DNA from: Alphaproteobacteria bacterium
GTDB lineage: Bacteria; Pseudomonadota; Alphaproteobacteria; Caulobacterales; Aquidulcibacteraceae
NCBI GenBank assembly: GCA_016124255.1
Contig: WGOB01000045.1
Location: 1 to 43,416, forward strand
DNA length: 43,416 nucleotides
Direction of reading: 5' to 3'
The notes under the pieces: model-generated
What the model saw: only the letters and a program-made list of their open reading frames with translations
The model's database searches: none
What the model was told of the DNA's origin: nothing
Program-made: the position numbers and the translations under genes
Shown here: positions 7,421 to 14,431 of the stretch, piece by piece
How the letters are laid out: every line of letters begins with the position of its first letter
How positions within the stretch are numbered: position 1 is the stretch's first letter

Positions 7421-9055
7421 ATGAGCGCTCATATCGCGGTTCAGGACAGCGGGCTGATCACACGGTTTGACGCGGCCGTCGCGGAGGCGGAGGCGTATCT
7501 CGCCGCGGCGCGCGATGCGGTTGCTGCGCGCGTGTGCAAGAACGGCCGCGCGGACAGGCGTCTGCTCGACGCGGAACAGCATCTGGTGCATGGCCTGGCG
7601 TGGGTGGCGACCTACGTGGAGGCATTGCGCCAGATCACGCTATGGGCGCGCGCACTCGGCCCCGCGTTCGGCGAGGTGGAGCACCTGCTGGCGGAGCGCG
7701 TCTTCGCCGAGTACGGCGCGCAGCTCGCCGGCGGCGTGCCGATGACGCAGGTCGAAACGATCCGTCCCGCCGATTTCGGCGTCGCCGCGCCGCGCGTGCT
7801 CATCACGTTCGACAGCGCCGCGAAAAGGCGGCTGGCGGACCTCCTGAAGGCCTCGCGCGGCAAGGCGACGGTGGAGCACGCCGGGCTCGACGAAGAATTC
7901 GAACTCATCCGGGACCAATTCCACGCCTTTGCGAACGAGAAAATTGTTCCGTATGCGCATCAATGGCACCTGAACAACGACCTCATTCCGCTCGACCTCC
8001 TGAAGGAGCTCGGCGAACTGGGCGTGTTCGGGCTGACGATCCCGGAAGCGTTCGGCGGCGCGGGCATGGGCAAGACCGCGATGTGCGTGGTTTCCGAGGA
8101 ATTGTCGCGGGGGTGGATCGGCGCCGGCTCGCTGGGGACACGCAGCGAGATCGCGGCGGAGCTGATCCTGAGCGCCGGGACCGAGGCGCAGAAGGCGGAA
8201 TGGCTGCCGAAGCTCGCGCGCGCGGAAATCCTGCCGACGGCCGTGTTTACCGAGCCCAACACCGGCAGCGATCTCGGCAGCCTGCGCACGCGCGCAACGA
8301 AGGACGGCGAGGACTACGTCGTCACCGGCAACAAGACCTGGATCACGCACGCCGCGCGCGCGGACCTGATGACGCTCCTGGTGCGGACGGATCCGGAGAC
8401 GACCGGGTTCAACGGCCTCTCCATGCTGCTCGCGCCAAAACAGCGCGGAGACGAGGCCAATCCGTTCCCGACGCCGGGGATGACCGGCGGCGAGATCGAA
8501 GTGATCGGCTATCGCGGCATGAGGGAATACGAAATCGGCTTCGACGGCTTTCGCGTGCCGTGCGCGAATCTGCTCGGCGGCGTGGAGGGCCAGGGCTTCA
8601 AGCAGCTCATGGCAACGTTCGAAAGCGCACGCATCCAGACCGCAGCGCGCGCCGTGGGCGTGGCGCAGAATGCGCTTGAGCTTGGGCTCGCCTACGCGCT
8701 CGACCGGCAGCAATTCGGCCAGGCGATATTCGATTTCCCGCGCGTGGCCGACAAGCTCACGATGATCGCGGCCGAGCTCGTGGCGGCGCGGCAGCTGACT
8801 TATTTCTCCGCGCGGCGGAAGGATTCCGGCAAGCGCTGCGACCTGGAGGCGGGGATGGCGAAGCTCCTGGCGGCGCGGATCGCGTGGGCGGCGGCGGACA
8901 ACGCGCTGCAGATCCACGGCGGCAACGGCTTTGCGATGGAGTACCAGATCAGCCGCGTGCTCGCGGACGCGCGCATCCTCAATATCTTCGAGGGTGCGGG
9001 CGAAATCCAGGCGATGGTGATTGCGCGCCGGCTGCTGGAAGACGGCGCCAATTGA
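7421..9055 (+). CDS. Acyl-CoA dehydrogenase with helical N-terminal extension
   Basis: A 544-residue flavoenzyme for alpha,beta-dehydrogenation of acyl-CoA. The acyl-CoA dehydrogenase core begins at about residue 160 (DEEFELIRDQFHAF), includes the FAD/substrate segment TEPNTGSDLGS and KTWITHAA, and ends with NIFEGAGEIQ, where Glu524 is the probable catalytic base. The first ~150 residues form an additional Ala-rich helical region not found in ~380-residue family members. The ATG is preceded by GGAGGAG with about 5-nt spacing. It has its own 73-bp upstream gap. The thiolase at 128-1327 could belong to the same beta-oxidation scheme, but this is inference. Confidence 0.9.
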   Translation: MSAHIAVQDSGLITRFDAAVAEAEAYLAAARDAVAARVCKNGRADRRLLDAEQHLVHGLAWVATYVEALRQITLWARALGPAFGEVEHLLAERVFAEYGAQLAGGVPMTQVETIRPADFGVAAPRVLITFDSAAKRRLADLLKASRGKATVEHAGLDEEFELIRDQFHAFANEKIVPYAHQWHLNNDLIPLDLLKELGELGVFGLTIPEAFGGAGMGKTAMCVVSEELSRGWIGAGSLGTRSEIAAELILSAGTEAQKAEWLPKLARAEILPTAVFTEPNTGSDLGSLRTRATKDGEDYVVTGNKTWITHAARADLMTLLVRTDPETTGFNGLSMLLAPKQRGDEANPFPTPGMTGGEIEVIGYRGMREYEIGFDGFRVPCANLLGGVEGQGFKQLMATFESARIQTAARAVGVAQNALELGLAYALDRQQFGQAIFDFPRVADKLTMIAAELVAARQLTYFSARRKDSGKRCDLEAGMAKLLAARIAWAAADNALQIHGGNGFAMEYQISRVLADARILNIFEGAGEIQAMVIARRLLEDGAN

Positions 9056-9156
9056 CGGCGCGACGACCCGGTCAAGGAGCGGCCTAGAGCAGCGGACTTT
9101 AAATGCGAAACCCCGTTCAACCCCAATCGCAGGTCGCATTTGACGCACGATGCTTT

Positions 9157-9441
9157 ATGGCGATCATCCGATTGACGGCGGGCGCTGCACTGTGTGCGCT
9201 GATCGCCGCCTGCTCGCAGGGCTATCCCGCGTCCGTCCGGCAGGAATTCATGACAGCGTGCACACGTGAAAGCGCCGCGGCGCCGATGTGCGCGTGCACG
9301 CTGCGCGGCATCGAGAGCGAGTTCACGCTGGCGCAGTACCGGGATTGGGAGCGCGCGATCGAGTTCGGCGACATCGACCACGCCATGAGCCCACGCATCG
9401 AGGCGATCACGCTCGCCTGCGTCGCAAACCCGGATTCATAA
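9157..9441 (+). CDS. Small cysteine-rich lipoprotein (paralogue 1)
   Basis: A 94-residue protein with a lipoprotein signal ending in LIAAC. The mature part has cysteines in a fixed pattern: one in TACTR, a CAC pair (MCACTLRGIES) and one near the C-terminus (TLACV). The region after the CAC pair (FTLAQYRDWERAI) matches in spacing the protein encoded at 10411-10677 (MTYEDYREAM), so the two are paralogues. The start at the ATG of MAIIRL is chosen over the upstream in-frame ATG at 9103 because the signal peptide begins there. Function is unknown. A GC hairpin follows at 9462-9490. Confidence 0.72.
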   Translation: MAIIRLTAGAALCALIAACSQGYPASVRQEFMTACTRESAAAPMCACTLRGIESEFTLAQYRDWERAIEFGDIDHAMSPRIEAITLACVANPDS

Positions 9442-9461
9442 ATCGACCCAGGAGATCAGAA

Positions 9462-9490
9462 CGCCGGCGCGCCGTTTCAGCGCGCCGGCG
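9462..9490 (+). terminator. GC-rich hairpin after lipoprotein gene
   Basis: A perfect 10-bp inverted repeat (CGCCGGCGCG, loop of 9 nt, then its complement) lies between the convergent genes at 9157-9441 and 9524-9847. No T-run follows on either side, so it may be a weak or factor-dependent terminator. Confidence 0.5.
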
Positions 9491-9523
9491 GGTTGCGCTT
9501 GATCTCGCTTGATCTCGGGCGCC

Positions 9524-9847
9524 TCAGGCGGCGGCGGTGTTGGTGGAGATGATGATGTCGCCGTCGTCGCTCATCTTTTCCGCGGCGATGCCGTCACAGC
9601 CTTTCAGGCCTTGCGCGGCCATGTCCGCCTGCGCCTGCTGCAGGAGCTTGATGGCGCGATCGAACGCGATGGTCCGCAGCTGCGCGATCGACAGGCTCTG
9701 GTCGAACTGGATCGGGACGTCGATCTCGATCTCGGGATAGGAATCGGGGTCGTCGAGCTCCAATTGGACCGAGATCGTCGCCCAGCCGAGGCCGTCGGAA
9801 TTGACCGGGCCGCGAATGCCGGAGATGGAGAAGTCATAGATCGCCAC
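9524..9847 (-). CDS. Hypothetical protein, 107 aa
   Basis: A 107-residue cytoplasmic-looking acidic protein with no signal peptide. The first half is rich in beta-type sequence (ATISVQLELDDPDSYPEIEI), the middle is helical (LRTIAFDRAIKLLQQAQADM) and the tail is polar. I do not recognise the family. The GTG start has GGAGGG about 5 nt upstream. It faces the lipoprotein gene at 9157 and is divergent from the VOC gene at 9979. Confidence 0.65.
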   Translation of the reverse strand: MAIYDFSISGIRGPVNSDGLGWATISVQLELDDPDSYPEIEIDVPIQFDQSLSIAQLRTIAFDRAIKLLQQAQADMAAQGLKGCDGIAAEKMSDDGDIIISTNTAAA

Positions 9848-9978
9848 GAGCGCCCTCCGCTGATGCCGCCCACGGAGCCGAGGCCCCGTGCTCCTGAGGA
9901 AGAGTCGGGCCCATGAGGGGACCCGTTCACGTCGCGAAGGCTCAACGGATTCGACCGCGCCAGCAAAGGAAGATGCCC

Positions 9979-10362
9979 ATGGGACGGGTGATTCACTTTG
10001 AAATCCACGCCGCGGATCCGGAACGGGCGGCCGCTTTCTACACGCGGGTGTTCGGTTGGCGGCTCCAGCACGTGCCGGCGCTCGATTACTGGCTCGTCCA
10101 GACCGGCGAGGGGCCGGGGATCGACGGGGGCCTTATGCGCCGGCGGGGCGAGGCGCCGGGGGCCGGGCAGCCCGTGAACGCGTTCGTGTGCTCGATCGGC
10201 GTCGACAACCTGGACCGGACGCTGGCGGAGGCCCTGGACGGGCGCGCCGAGGCGCTCGCGCTGCCGAAGATGGCGGTTCCTGGCGTGGGCTGGCAGGCCT
10301 ATGTCCACGATACCGAGGGGAACATCATTGGGCTGCACCAGGAGGATACGGGCGCGGCTTGA
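9979..10362 (+). CDS. VOC (glyoxalase/bleomycin-resistance) family protein
   Basis: A 127-residue single-domain protein of the vicinal-oxygen-chelate superfamily: HFEIHAADPERAAAFYTRVFGW at the N-terminus gives the first beta-alpha-beta unit and a metal-type His, and VHDTEGNIIGLHQ at the C-terminus closes the second unit. This is the 'glyoxalase-like, PhnB-unlike' short form; the substrate is unknown. Two ATG codons are close (9973 and 9979); 9979 is preferred because the AAAGGA site at 9965-9970 is then 8 nt away. Confidence 0.8.
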   Translation: MGRVIHFEIHAADPERAAAFYTRVFGWRLQHVPALDYWLVQTGEGPGIDGGLMRRRGEAPGAGQPVNAFVCSIGVDNLDRTLAEALDGRAEALALPKMAVPGVGWQAYVHDTEGNIIGLHQEDTGAA

Positions 10363-10410
10363 TCGACGCCGTCGCGGGCGCGACAAGACAATTATGATAG
10401 GGGGTCCGTG

Positions 10411-10677
10411 ATGAAGCGCGTGCGATTGGCCCTGGCCGGGCTTGCCCTTCTCGGCGCCTGCGGCGGCGAACAGGCGACGCCCAATCCCTATCCCGCCGAA
10501 GCCAAGGCGTCCTTCAACGAGGGGTGTCCGGCCGGCGATCCGGTATGCGACTGCACCTGGGACAGCATCACCCGCGCGATGACGTACGAGGATTATCGCG
10601 AGGCCATGCGGACGAGCCTGCGCGAAGGCCTGCTCGACACCCGCCTCGCGAAGGCCAGCGCCGAGTGCAAGGAATAA
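10411..10677 (+). CDS. Small cysteine-rich lipoprotein (paralogue 2)
   Basis: An 88-residue lipoprotein with signal and lipobox LLGAC. The mature part has the same cysteine layout as the protein at 9157-9441: a Cys in NEGC, a CDC pair in VCDCTWDSI, and a last Cys near the end (SAECKE), with the related segment MTYEDYREAM between. An AGGGGG site is about 6 nt before the ATG; the preceding GTG codon at 10408 is less likely. It lies 48 bp after the VOC gene and may share its transcript. Function unknown. Confidence 0.7.
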   Translation: MKRVRLALAGLALLGACGGEQATPNPYPAEAKASFNEGCPAGDPVCDCTWDSITRAMTYEDYREAMRTSLREGLLDTRLAKASAECKE

Positions 10678-10902
10678 ATGTCTCTTCTTTTGCGCGCCGG
10701 CGCCGCGACGGGGGCCGCCATTGCAGAGGCGCGCGGTTTCCGTCTCCGGCCTGCGCGCACATGCGAGAATCGCCCCGTGATCCACGAAGCCGAACGCTGA
10801 GCGCTGGGAGCGGTGTACATGCGTCGGAGACGTGAAGGCCGGCCGCCGACAATCGCGCGCCTCTACGACGGGGTCTACGTCACAGAGCCGGCGCGCAAAA
10901 AG

Positions 10903-11517
10903 CTAGAGCGGCCGCCTCGATGAGAAGGCTGCGAAGAGTGTGCCGTCGTCCATCAGTTCGAGTTCGCCGCCCACCGGCACGCCGTGGGCAAGGCGCGTGA
11001 CCGAGACGCCGAGCGGCTGCAGGCGTTCGGTGAGGTAGTGCGCCGTGGTCTGTCCATCGACGGTGGCGGAGAGGGCGATGATGATCTCCTTCACCAGGCC
11101 GCGGTTGGCGCGCTCGATCAGCTTGGGGATGCGCAGGTCCTCCGGGCGCACGCCATCGAGCGCGGAAAGCACGCCGCCAAGCACATGGTAGCGGCCCTTG
11201 AATGCGCCGGCGCGCTCCAGCGCCCAGACGTCGCCGACCTCCGCGACGACGCACAGGAGCGCATCGTCACGGCCGGGCGCCGCGCAGATCGCGCAGGGGT
11301 TCTGGGTGTCGAGCGCGCCGCACTCGCCGCATGTCTGCACCTTCTGGGCAGCCTCGGTGAGCGCCGCGGCAAGCGGCAGCATCAACAGATCGCGCTTCTT
11401 GAGGAGCTGGAGCGCCGCGCGCCGCGCCGAGCGCGGGCCCAGCCCCGGCACCTTGCCGAGCGCATCAATCAGCGCTTCGATCTCGGGGGAGGCGGTGGGC
11501 GTCTTCGGGCTGCGCAT
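10903..11517 (-). CDS. recR: Recombination mediator RecR
   Basis: A 204-residue protein of normal RecR length, acting with RecF/RecO to load RecA at gaps. In order: helix-hairpin-helix ([16 protein letters not shown], residues 21-36), C4 zinc finger (Cys63, Cys66, Cys75, Cys78), Toprim domain and C-terminal Walker-B-like region ([24 protein letters not shown]). In the Toprim motif the usual CVVE reads CVVAE, so the expected Glu is Ala92 with a Glu next to it. The start MRSPKTP is chosen because the long in-frame extension upstream is low-complexity and runs into the DUF5615 gene. RecR is usually directly downstream of ybaB; here 4.4 kb of other genes intervene. Confidence 0.93.
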   Translation of the reverse strand: MRSPKTPTASPEIEALIDALGKVPGLGPRSARRAALQLLKKRDLLMLPLAAALTEAAQKVQTCGECGALDTQNPCAICAAPGRDDALLCVVAEVGDVWALERAGAFKGRYHVLGGVLSALDGVRPEDLRIPKLIERANRGLVKEIIIALSATVDGQTTAHYLTERLQPLGVSVTRLAHGVPVGGELELMDDGTLFAAFSSRRPL

Positions 11518-11588
11518 GGCGGAGGAGAGATAGCGTGCGCCGCGGGCGGTTGCGAGGGTGGGGCTCAGACGCAGGTCACGGGCCGGCG

Positions 11589-11905
11589 CTATTCGACGAA
11601 CGTCACCGTGTGCGGTTGCGCTGAGTCGAGCGCCGCGTTCAGCTTCGGCATAAGGGGGATCAGGTCCGCGAGGCGGTTCGTGGGTGCACGCACACGAAGA
11701 GCGCGATCGCATGCTCGTTGGTGTTCTGTTGGAACGCAAGGTTGCGGTCGACGGTGACGAACGCATCGAATTCACCCGATGCAAGAGACAGCAATTCGCC
11801 GTTCGTAATCGCGGTCCAGCCCATGCGGCGAGCGGTTCGCACCTCGCGCCTCGGCAGGTGGCGGGCCAACCGCCAGTCGACGCACTCGTCGAGAAACACT
11901 TTCAT
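11589..11905 (-). pseudogene. DUF5615-type toxin-like gene, frameshifted
   Basis: The first 71 residues ([17 protein letters not shown] to IALFV) match the start of DUF5615 PIN-like proteins, with acidic residues in LDE, TVDRN and the GEFDAFV segment. The frame then stops early after a short unrelated tail (ending at 11660). Reading on in the adjacent frame gives [18 protein letters not shown] and an end at 11589, as expected for a complete ~105-residue family member. A single missing base near 11690-11696 (within CGCACACG) explains this. Its ATG overlaps the DUF433 stop (ATGA), the usual antitoxin-toxin arrangement. It is either a disabled toxin or a sequencing error. Confidence 0.75.
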
Positions 11906-12114
11906 GAGATGGTTTCGACGAGGCTTTCTTTGGCGTCCTTTAGAAAGGCCAGGACTTGTGCGCGGGTTACGGTTGGAAATCCCTCCAGGAAGTCGTCGAT
12001 CGACTCCCCGGCCGCCAGATAGTCCAGCAAGGTCTGCACGGGCACGCGGGTGCCTGCGAACACCGGGGCGCCGCCCATCACGTCCGGCCGGGTGGAGAGA
12101 ACCTGGGTCTTCAT
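11902..12114 (-). CDS. DUF433 family antitoxin-like protein
   Basis: A 70-residue DUF433 protein: RPDVMGGAPVFAGTRVPV is the hallmark segment, followed by LLDYLAAGESIDDFLEGFP and a helical tail. DUF433 proteins have a winged-helix-like fold and commonly precede DUF5615/PIN-like toxins, which is the case here (4-bp overlap). It likely binds DNA and the toxin and autoregulates the operon. The start at MKTQVL is preferred; the in-frame extension to 12405 is proline/arginine rich and crosses a likely terminator region. With the partner gene frameshifted, this may be an orphan antitoxin. Confidence 0.82.
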   Translation of the reverse strand: MKTQVLSTRPDVMGGAPVFAGTRVPVQTLLDYLAAGESIDDFLEGFPTVTRAQVLAFLKDAKESLVETIS

Positions 12115-12606
12115 GTCTTTAGAATACCCCGATTGCGTGTCCGTTCCAACCGCGCCTTGAAATGCGGCATTGGCGATGTTATTTCCCGCGCCCGATTTGT
12201 GAGGCCGAGATGATCCGGTTTGAATGCAAGGCAAACGTGTCAGCAGCGGCGGCGGCAGCCGACGCTGAAGCACGCGCTCGCGTTTTCTAAACCGCTTCTC
12301 GGACTCGAGAGGCGACGCCTCTCCCGTGTTGACCCCGGACGGCGCCGCCTCCGGGGTTTTGTTTTGCGCCGCGGCCGGCGCGATGTGGGAGAGCGCCATG
12401 CGCAAGACCGTTCACGCGTTCACGCGCGCGACGCTTCGCAAGAAGCGCTCGACGTCTGAACGACAACCAATCCCCGCGCGCTGAGTGCGCGACGGGGCCT
12501 TCACAGCTGCGCTCGGCGCGCGGCGTCAATCATGTCTCATACCATGCGCGTGCGCCTTGCGTTCGCGCAGATGCGGCCGCGCGCCGCAAACACAGGAGGA
12601 CGATCC
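12115..12606. other. 492-bp gap: two hairpins, possible small RNA or leader
   Basis: The gap between the divergent DUF433 and EF-Tu genes holds no convincing protein gene. On + it has a possible -35/-10 pair (TTGAAA at 12157, 17-bp spacer, TATTTC at 12180, a weak -10), a 7-bp hairpin GAGAGGC-GAC-GCCTCTC at 12308-12324, and a strong terminator at 12332-12365. This could be a ~170-nt small RNA or an attenuator-like leader. After the terminator a 28-codon ORF (12398-12484) begins MRKTVHAFTRATLRKKR; its status is uncertain. EF-Tu then starts at 12607. Confidence 0.4.
12332..12365 (+). terminator. Rho-independent terminator in gap before EF-Tu gene
   Basis: Stem ACCCCGGA / TCCGGGGT (8 bp, with further GGCGCC pairing in the loop) is followed by TTTTGTTTT. 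It ends transcription on the + strand about 240 bp before the EF-Tu start, with no annotated + gene upstream for 1.6 kb, which implies an unrecognised transcript. Confidence 0.75.
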
Positions 12607-13791
12607 ATGTCCAAAGTGCATGTCAATGTCGGCACCATCGGCCATGTGGACCATGGCAAGACCACGCTGACCGCGGCGATCACGCAGGTGCAGGCCGCGC
12701 GTCTGGGCGGAACAGGGTTGGCGTTCGATCAGATCGACAAGGCGCCGGAGGAAAAGGCCCGCGGCATCACCATCAACACCACGCACGTGGAGTATGAGTC
12801 CGATGGGCGCCACTACGCGCATATCGATTGCCCCGGCCATGCCGATTACGTGAAGAACATGATCACGGGGGCAGCGCAGATGGACGGCGCGATCCTGCTC
12901 GTCGACGCCACCAAAGGCGCCGCGAAGCAGACCATCGAGCACATCCTGCTCGCGCGGCAGGTGAACGTTCGGCACATGATCGTGTTCGCCAACAAGATGG
13001 ACGTCCTCGATCCCGCCGAGCGGGACGACATGAAGGCGCTCATCGAGTTGGAGATCGGCGCGCTCTTGGCGCAGCACGGCTACGAAAATGCGCCGTTCGT
13101 GTTCGGCAGCGCGCTGAAGGCGCTGGACGCGATCGCGAGGGGCGACAAGGACGGGCCCGATGTGCAATGCATCGTCGATCTCGTCGCCGCGCTCGATGCG
13201 CATATCCCCGATCCGGTGCGGGACTTCGAGAGCCCGTTCCTGATGCCGATCGAAGGCGTGCATACCATTCCTGGCCGCGGCACGGTTGTGTCGGGGCGTG
13301 TGGAGCGGGGCGTGCTCAAGGTCGGCGACGCCGTCGAGATCATCGGTCTGGACAATGACGGCGCCGAAGTGATCGTGACCGGCACGCAGGCGTTCCGTAA
13401 GAACATTCCGGAAGCGCGTGCGGGCATGAATGTCGGCCTGCTCCTGCGTGGGCTGAAGCGCGATGAAATCGAGCGCGGGCAAGTGTTGTCCGCGCCTGGG
13501 ATCATCAAAGCGCGCACGCAGGGCAAGGCGCAGATCTTCGTGCTGACGGCCGAGGAAGGCGGGCGGCATACGCCGTTCGCGAGCGGCTACCAGCCGCAAT
13601 TCTTCTTCGGCGTCACCGACGTGACCGGGCTCGTGCGTACGGCTGAGGACACTCTGATTCAGCCGGGCGACACCGCGGAGATCAGCTTTGAGCTCCGCAA
13701 GCCCGTCGGCATTGAGAAGGGCGTGCGCTTCGCGATCCGCGAAGGCGGACGCACGGTCGGCGCCGGCGTGGTCACGGACGTGGCTGCGTGA
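12607..13791 (+). CDS. Divergent EF-Tu paralogue (translational GTPase)
   Basis: A 394-residue three-domain elongation-factor-Tu protein. GTPase motifs: P-loop GHVDHGKT (12-19), switch I KARGITI (50-56), DCPGHADY (74-81), NKMD (129-132) and GSALKAL (167-173). Domains II and III are complete ([37 protein letters not shown] at the end). It differs from housekeeping EF-Tu in a shortened N-terminus (MSKVHVNVG instead of the usual KEKFxR-KPHVNVG), in the loss of the GPMPQT segment (here KGAAKQT), and in NKMD for NKCD. The start has AGGAGG 7 nt upstream. It stands alone, not with rpsL, rpsG and fusA. It probably works on ribosomes in special conditions, or replaces EF-Tu only in part; this is inference. 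Confidence 0.85.
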   Translation: MSKVHVNVGTIGHVDHGKTTLTAAITQVQAARLGGTGLAFDQIDKAPEEKARGITINTTHVEYESDGRHYAHIDCPGHADYVKNMITGAAQMDGAILLVDATKGAAKQTIEHILLARQVNVRHMIVFANKMDVLDPAERDDMKALIELEIGALLAQHGYENAPFVFGSALKALDAIARGDKDGPDVQCIVDLVAALDAHIPDPVRDFESPFLMPIEGVHTIPGRGTVVSGRVERGVLKVGDAVEIIGLDNDGAEVIVTGTQAFRKNIPEARAGMNVGLLLRGLKRDEIERGQVLSAPGIIKARTQGKAQIFVLTAEEGGRHTPFASGYQPQFFFGVTDVTGLVRTAEDTLIQPGDTAEISFELRKPVGIEKGVRFAIREGGRTVGAGVVTDVAA

Positions 13792-13845
13792 CGGTGGGCG
13801 GCGCTCGGCGTGGAAATGCGTCGGGCGCCGTTTACCCACAGAAAC

Positions 13846-13897
13846 GAATCAGTTGGGGAGAACGCCTCGCGGCGACGTCAAGCCGATTGCGTGATTC
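13846..13897. promoter_or_regulatory. Two GANTC (CcrM-type) sites upstream of gcrA-like gene
   Basis: GAATC at 13846-13850 and GATTC at 13893-13897 lie 49-100 bp before the start of the GcrA-family gene. GANTC is the CcrM methylation site in alphaproteobacteria, and GcrA acts at methylated GANTC promoters. Autoregulation is therefore possible, but two sites in this distance can also occur by chance. Confidence 0.45.
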
Positions 13898-13945
13898 GTT
13901 TTAGACGGTTCAATGACAGCACTTCTGGTAGCCGGGGGGCTGATC

Positions 13946-14374
13946 ATGAGTGTTTGGACTGACGAGAACGTTGCGTTGCTCCGCAAGCTGTGGAGCGAGG
14001 GCCATTCGGCGCGGGACATCGCCGCGTGCATTCCCGGCGCCACGCGAAACTCAATTATTGGTAAGGCGTATCGGCTCGGTCTTCCCGACCGATCGCCGCT
14101 GACGCGGGTCGCACCGCGCCCAAAGCCTGAGACGGCCGCGCGCGTCAGCGCGCCGCGGCCGCCGCGTTTCAGCGCCGTGGCGCACGCGGCCCTCGTCACG
14201 CGCCTCGCGCCGCTGCGTTTCGCCGACGGCGCTGTCGCGACGGTGCTCACCATCCGGGACGGCATGTGCAAATTCCCGATCGGTGATCCAAAGGCCGGGG
14301 ATTTCGCCTATTGCGGTCGTGACGCCTGTCGCGGCTCCTATTGCGATGACCACGCCCGCGTGAGCTACGAGTAG
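13946..14374 (+). CDS. GcrA-family cell cycle regulator
   Basis: A 142-residue protein with the GcrA N-terminal helix-turn-helix (SVWTDENVALLRKLWSEGHS... TRNSIIGKAYRLGL, residues 2-48), a proline-rich linker, and the C-terminal sigma70-binding part with CKFPIGDP...FAYCGRDACRGSYCDDHARV. GcrA activates transcription with sigma70 at CcrM-methylated promoters. The N-terminus is less like the Caulobacter prototype than usual (ARDIAACIPGATRNSIIG), so this may be a second, divergent GcrA rather than the master regulator. The start ATG of MSVWTDE is chosen over 13913, which adds an unlikely hydrophobic tail. Confidence 0.85.
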   Translation: MSVWTDENVALLRKLWSEGHSARDIAACIPGATRNSIIGKAYRLGLPDRSPLTRVAPRPKPETAARVSAPRPPRFSAVAHAALVTRLAPLRFADGAVATVLTIRDGMCKFPIGDPKAGDFAYCGRDACRGSYCDDHARVSYE

Positions 14375-14431
14375 CAGGGCTTGTTCTGACGTCGCGGAAT
14401 AGCGCTTCCTGCGCCGCGCAAGGAGGCGGGC

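Noticed and set aside
10678-10923. Two short frames (40 and 34 codons) between the second lipoprotein gene and recR
   Set aside because: No ribosome sites, arginine-rich products, and one runs into recR; no support beyond being open.
12115-12405. Extension of the DUF433 gene upstream to 12405
   Set aside because: The extra residues are unlike the family, and the standard start MKTQVLSTRPDV fits the usual family length of about 70.
12398-12484. A 28-codon basic frame after the terminator (MRKTVHAFTRATLRKKR)
   Set aside because: It could be a leader peptide, but the ribosome site is weak and composition resembles non-coding DNA; mentioned only within the gap entry.
12526-13839. A 437-codon open frame on - antisense to the EF-Tu paralogue
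   Set aside because: Low-complexity His/Arg/Asp-rich translation and complete EF-Tu motifs on +.
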